From NCBI GenBank assembly GCA_942491115.1, contig CALNZV010000007.1, forward strand, positions 248,001 through 312,000: a DNA stretch of 64,000 nt. Direction: 5' to 3'. The notes under the pieces are model-generated. The model did no database searches. It saw only the letters and a list, made by a program, of their open reading frames with translations, and was not told the origin of the DNA. Position numbers and translations under genes: made by a program. The stretch is from CALNZV01 sp942491115 (lineage in GTDB: Bacteria > Desulfobacterota > Desulfobacteria > Desulfobacterales > UBA5852). Positions 63,713 to 64,000 of this stretch are shown here, piece after piece (position 1 is the stretch's first letter; each line of letters starts with the position of its first letter).

Positions 63713-64000
63713 TCAGTTCTTGGGGGTTTTACTGTTTATGCCACCGGTTGGGGCCTCGCTACTGCCACCTTCCTGTCCATAGACGTCTTCGATTCTTTCC
63801 ATGAATGCGTTCATGGCCTCCCGGTAGAAACCTCGTCGCTCCCTGAAGGCATCCGTCCACTCATCCACCATCGCCCAGCCCTTGTCGGATATGGCTGGCA
63901 TTTGATTCATCATGATCTTCATCGCCGATCCGGTTTGATCCTGAACCAATGCCACCGTATCAAAGGCATTGTTCAGCGTCACTTTCTGAATGCCGATCAT
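63713..64000 (-). CDS. Phasin-like protein (partial, cut by the right edge)
   Basis: The visible 95 residues (VTLNNAFDTVALVQDQTGS, KGWAMVDEWTDAFRERRGFYREAMNAFMERIEDVYG) form amphipathic helices as in phasin-family proteins, which coat polyhydroxyalkanoate granules. An ATG lies exactly at the edge (63998-64000), but relatives usually have several residues before this point, so the true start may be beyond the window. The Gly/Pro-rich tail ends at 63713. Confidence 0.65.
   Translation of the reverse strand: MIGIQKVTLNNAFDTVALVQDQTGSAMKIMMNQMPAISDKGWAMVDEWTDAFRERRGFYREAMNAFMERIEDVYGQEGGSSEAPTGGINSKTPKN

Noticed and set aside
1..64000. CRISPR arrays, transposases, tRNA or rRNA genes
   Set aside because: I looked through the window and found no regularly spaced repeats, transposase-like proteins or cloverleaf/rRNA sequence.

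Overview
The window is a GC-rich bacterial chromosome segment. It most likely comes from a sulfate-reducer-type member of the Desulfobacterota (old Deltaproteobacteria). That assignment is an inference from gene content: a mercury-methylation pair (hgcA-hgcB), a complete futalosine-type menaquinone cluster, a complex I operon with fused NuoB-C-D, many PAS sensor kinases and Rrf2 regulators, and a VPxPA/PEP-CTERM-type surface protein. I saw no rRNA, tRNA, CRISPR array, insertion sequence or prophage.

Layout. 1-13650: nuoBCD-E-F-G-H-I-J-K-L-M-N, a proton-pumping NADH:quinone oxidoreductase whose reading frames mostly overlap or touch; nuoBCD is cut by the left edge. A zinc-ribbon/PAS/GAF/PilZ protein follows 30 bases later. 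15657-20466: mlaC-like, a DUF4124-TraB/GumN protein, a frameshifted msrAB, a YHS-domain protein and a zinc metallopeptidase. 20691-22597: a PocR-GGDEF cyclase and a TetR regulator. 22797-27411: mqnD-mqnB-mqnE-mqnA-mqnC, the chorismate-to-menaquinone route, so the quinone used by complex I can be made by the neighbouring operon.

28307-35858 looks like a redox-signalling island. Two Rrf2 regulators flank a divergent locus. One arm encodes a response regulator, a PAS kinase with cysteine-rich PAS domains, a zinc-ribbon miniprotein and two paralogous small proteins. The other arm encodes an SQR-like flavoprotein, a DUF1641 protein and another response regulator, driven by a strong sigma-70-type promoter with an inverted repeat beside the -10 box. 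35935-42837 holds general metabolism: aldo/keto reductase, nitroreductase, two SDRs, a long CoA-transferase and RNase H. 42902-50725 is accessory and partly decayed: a phnC/phnE deletion remnant, a K+ channel, a DUF1566 VPxPA-CTERM protein behind a sigma-54-like promoter with twin palindromes, a START protein, a YdjM-like protein and a broken methyltransferase gene.

50851-55044 encodes an HDOD protein, a GspE/PilB ATPase, a B-box protein and a type IV prepilin. 55362-58469 is the most notable stretch: a diheme c-type lipoprotein, a DUF3179 protein whose frame is interrupted by one UGA exactly where the family has its YCPL cysteine (with a SECIS-like hairpin just downstream, so a candidate selenoprotein), then hgcA and hgcB. 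A four-PAS hybrid histidine kinase with its own promoter follows. The right end has a PEBP protein, a PstS-like phosphate-binding protein and a phasin-like protein cut by the window edge.
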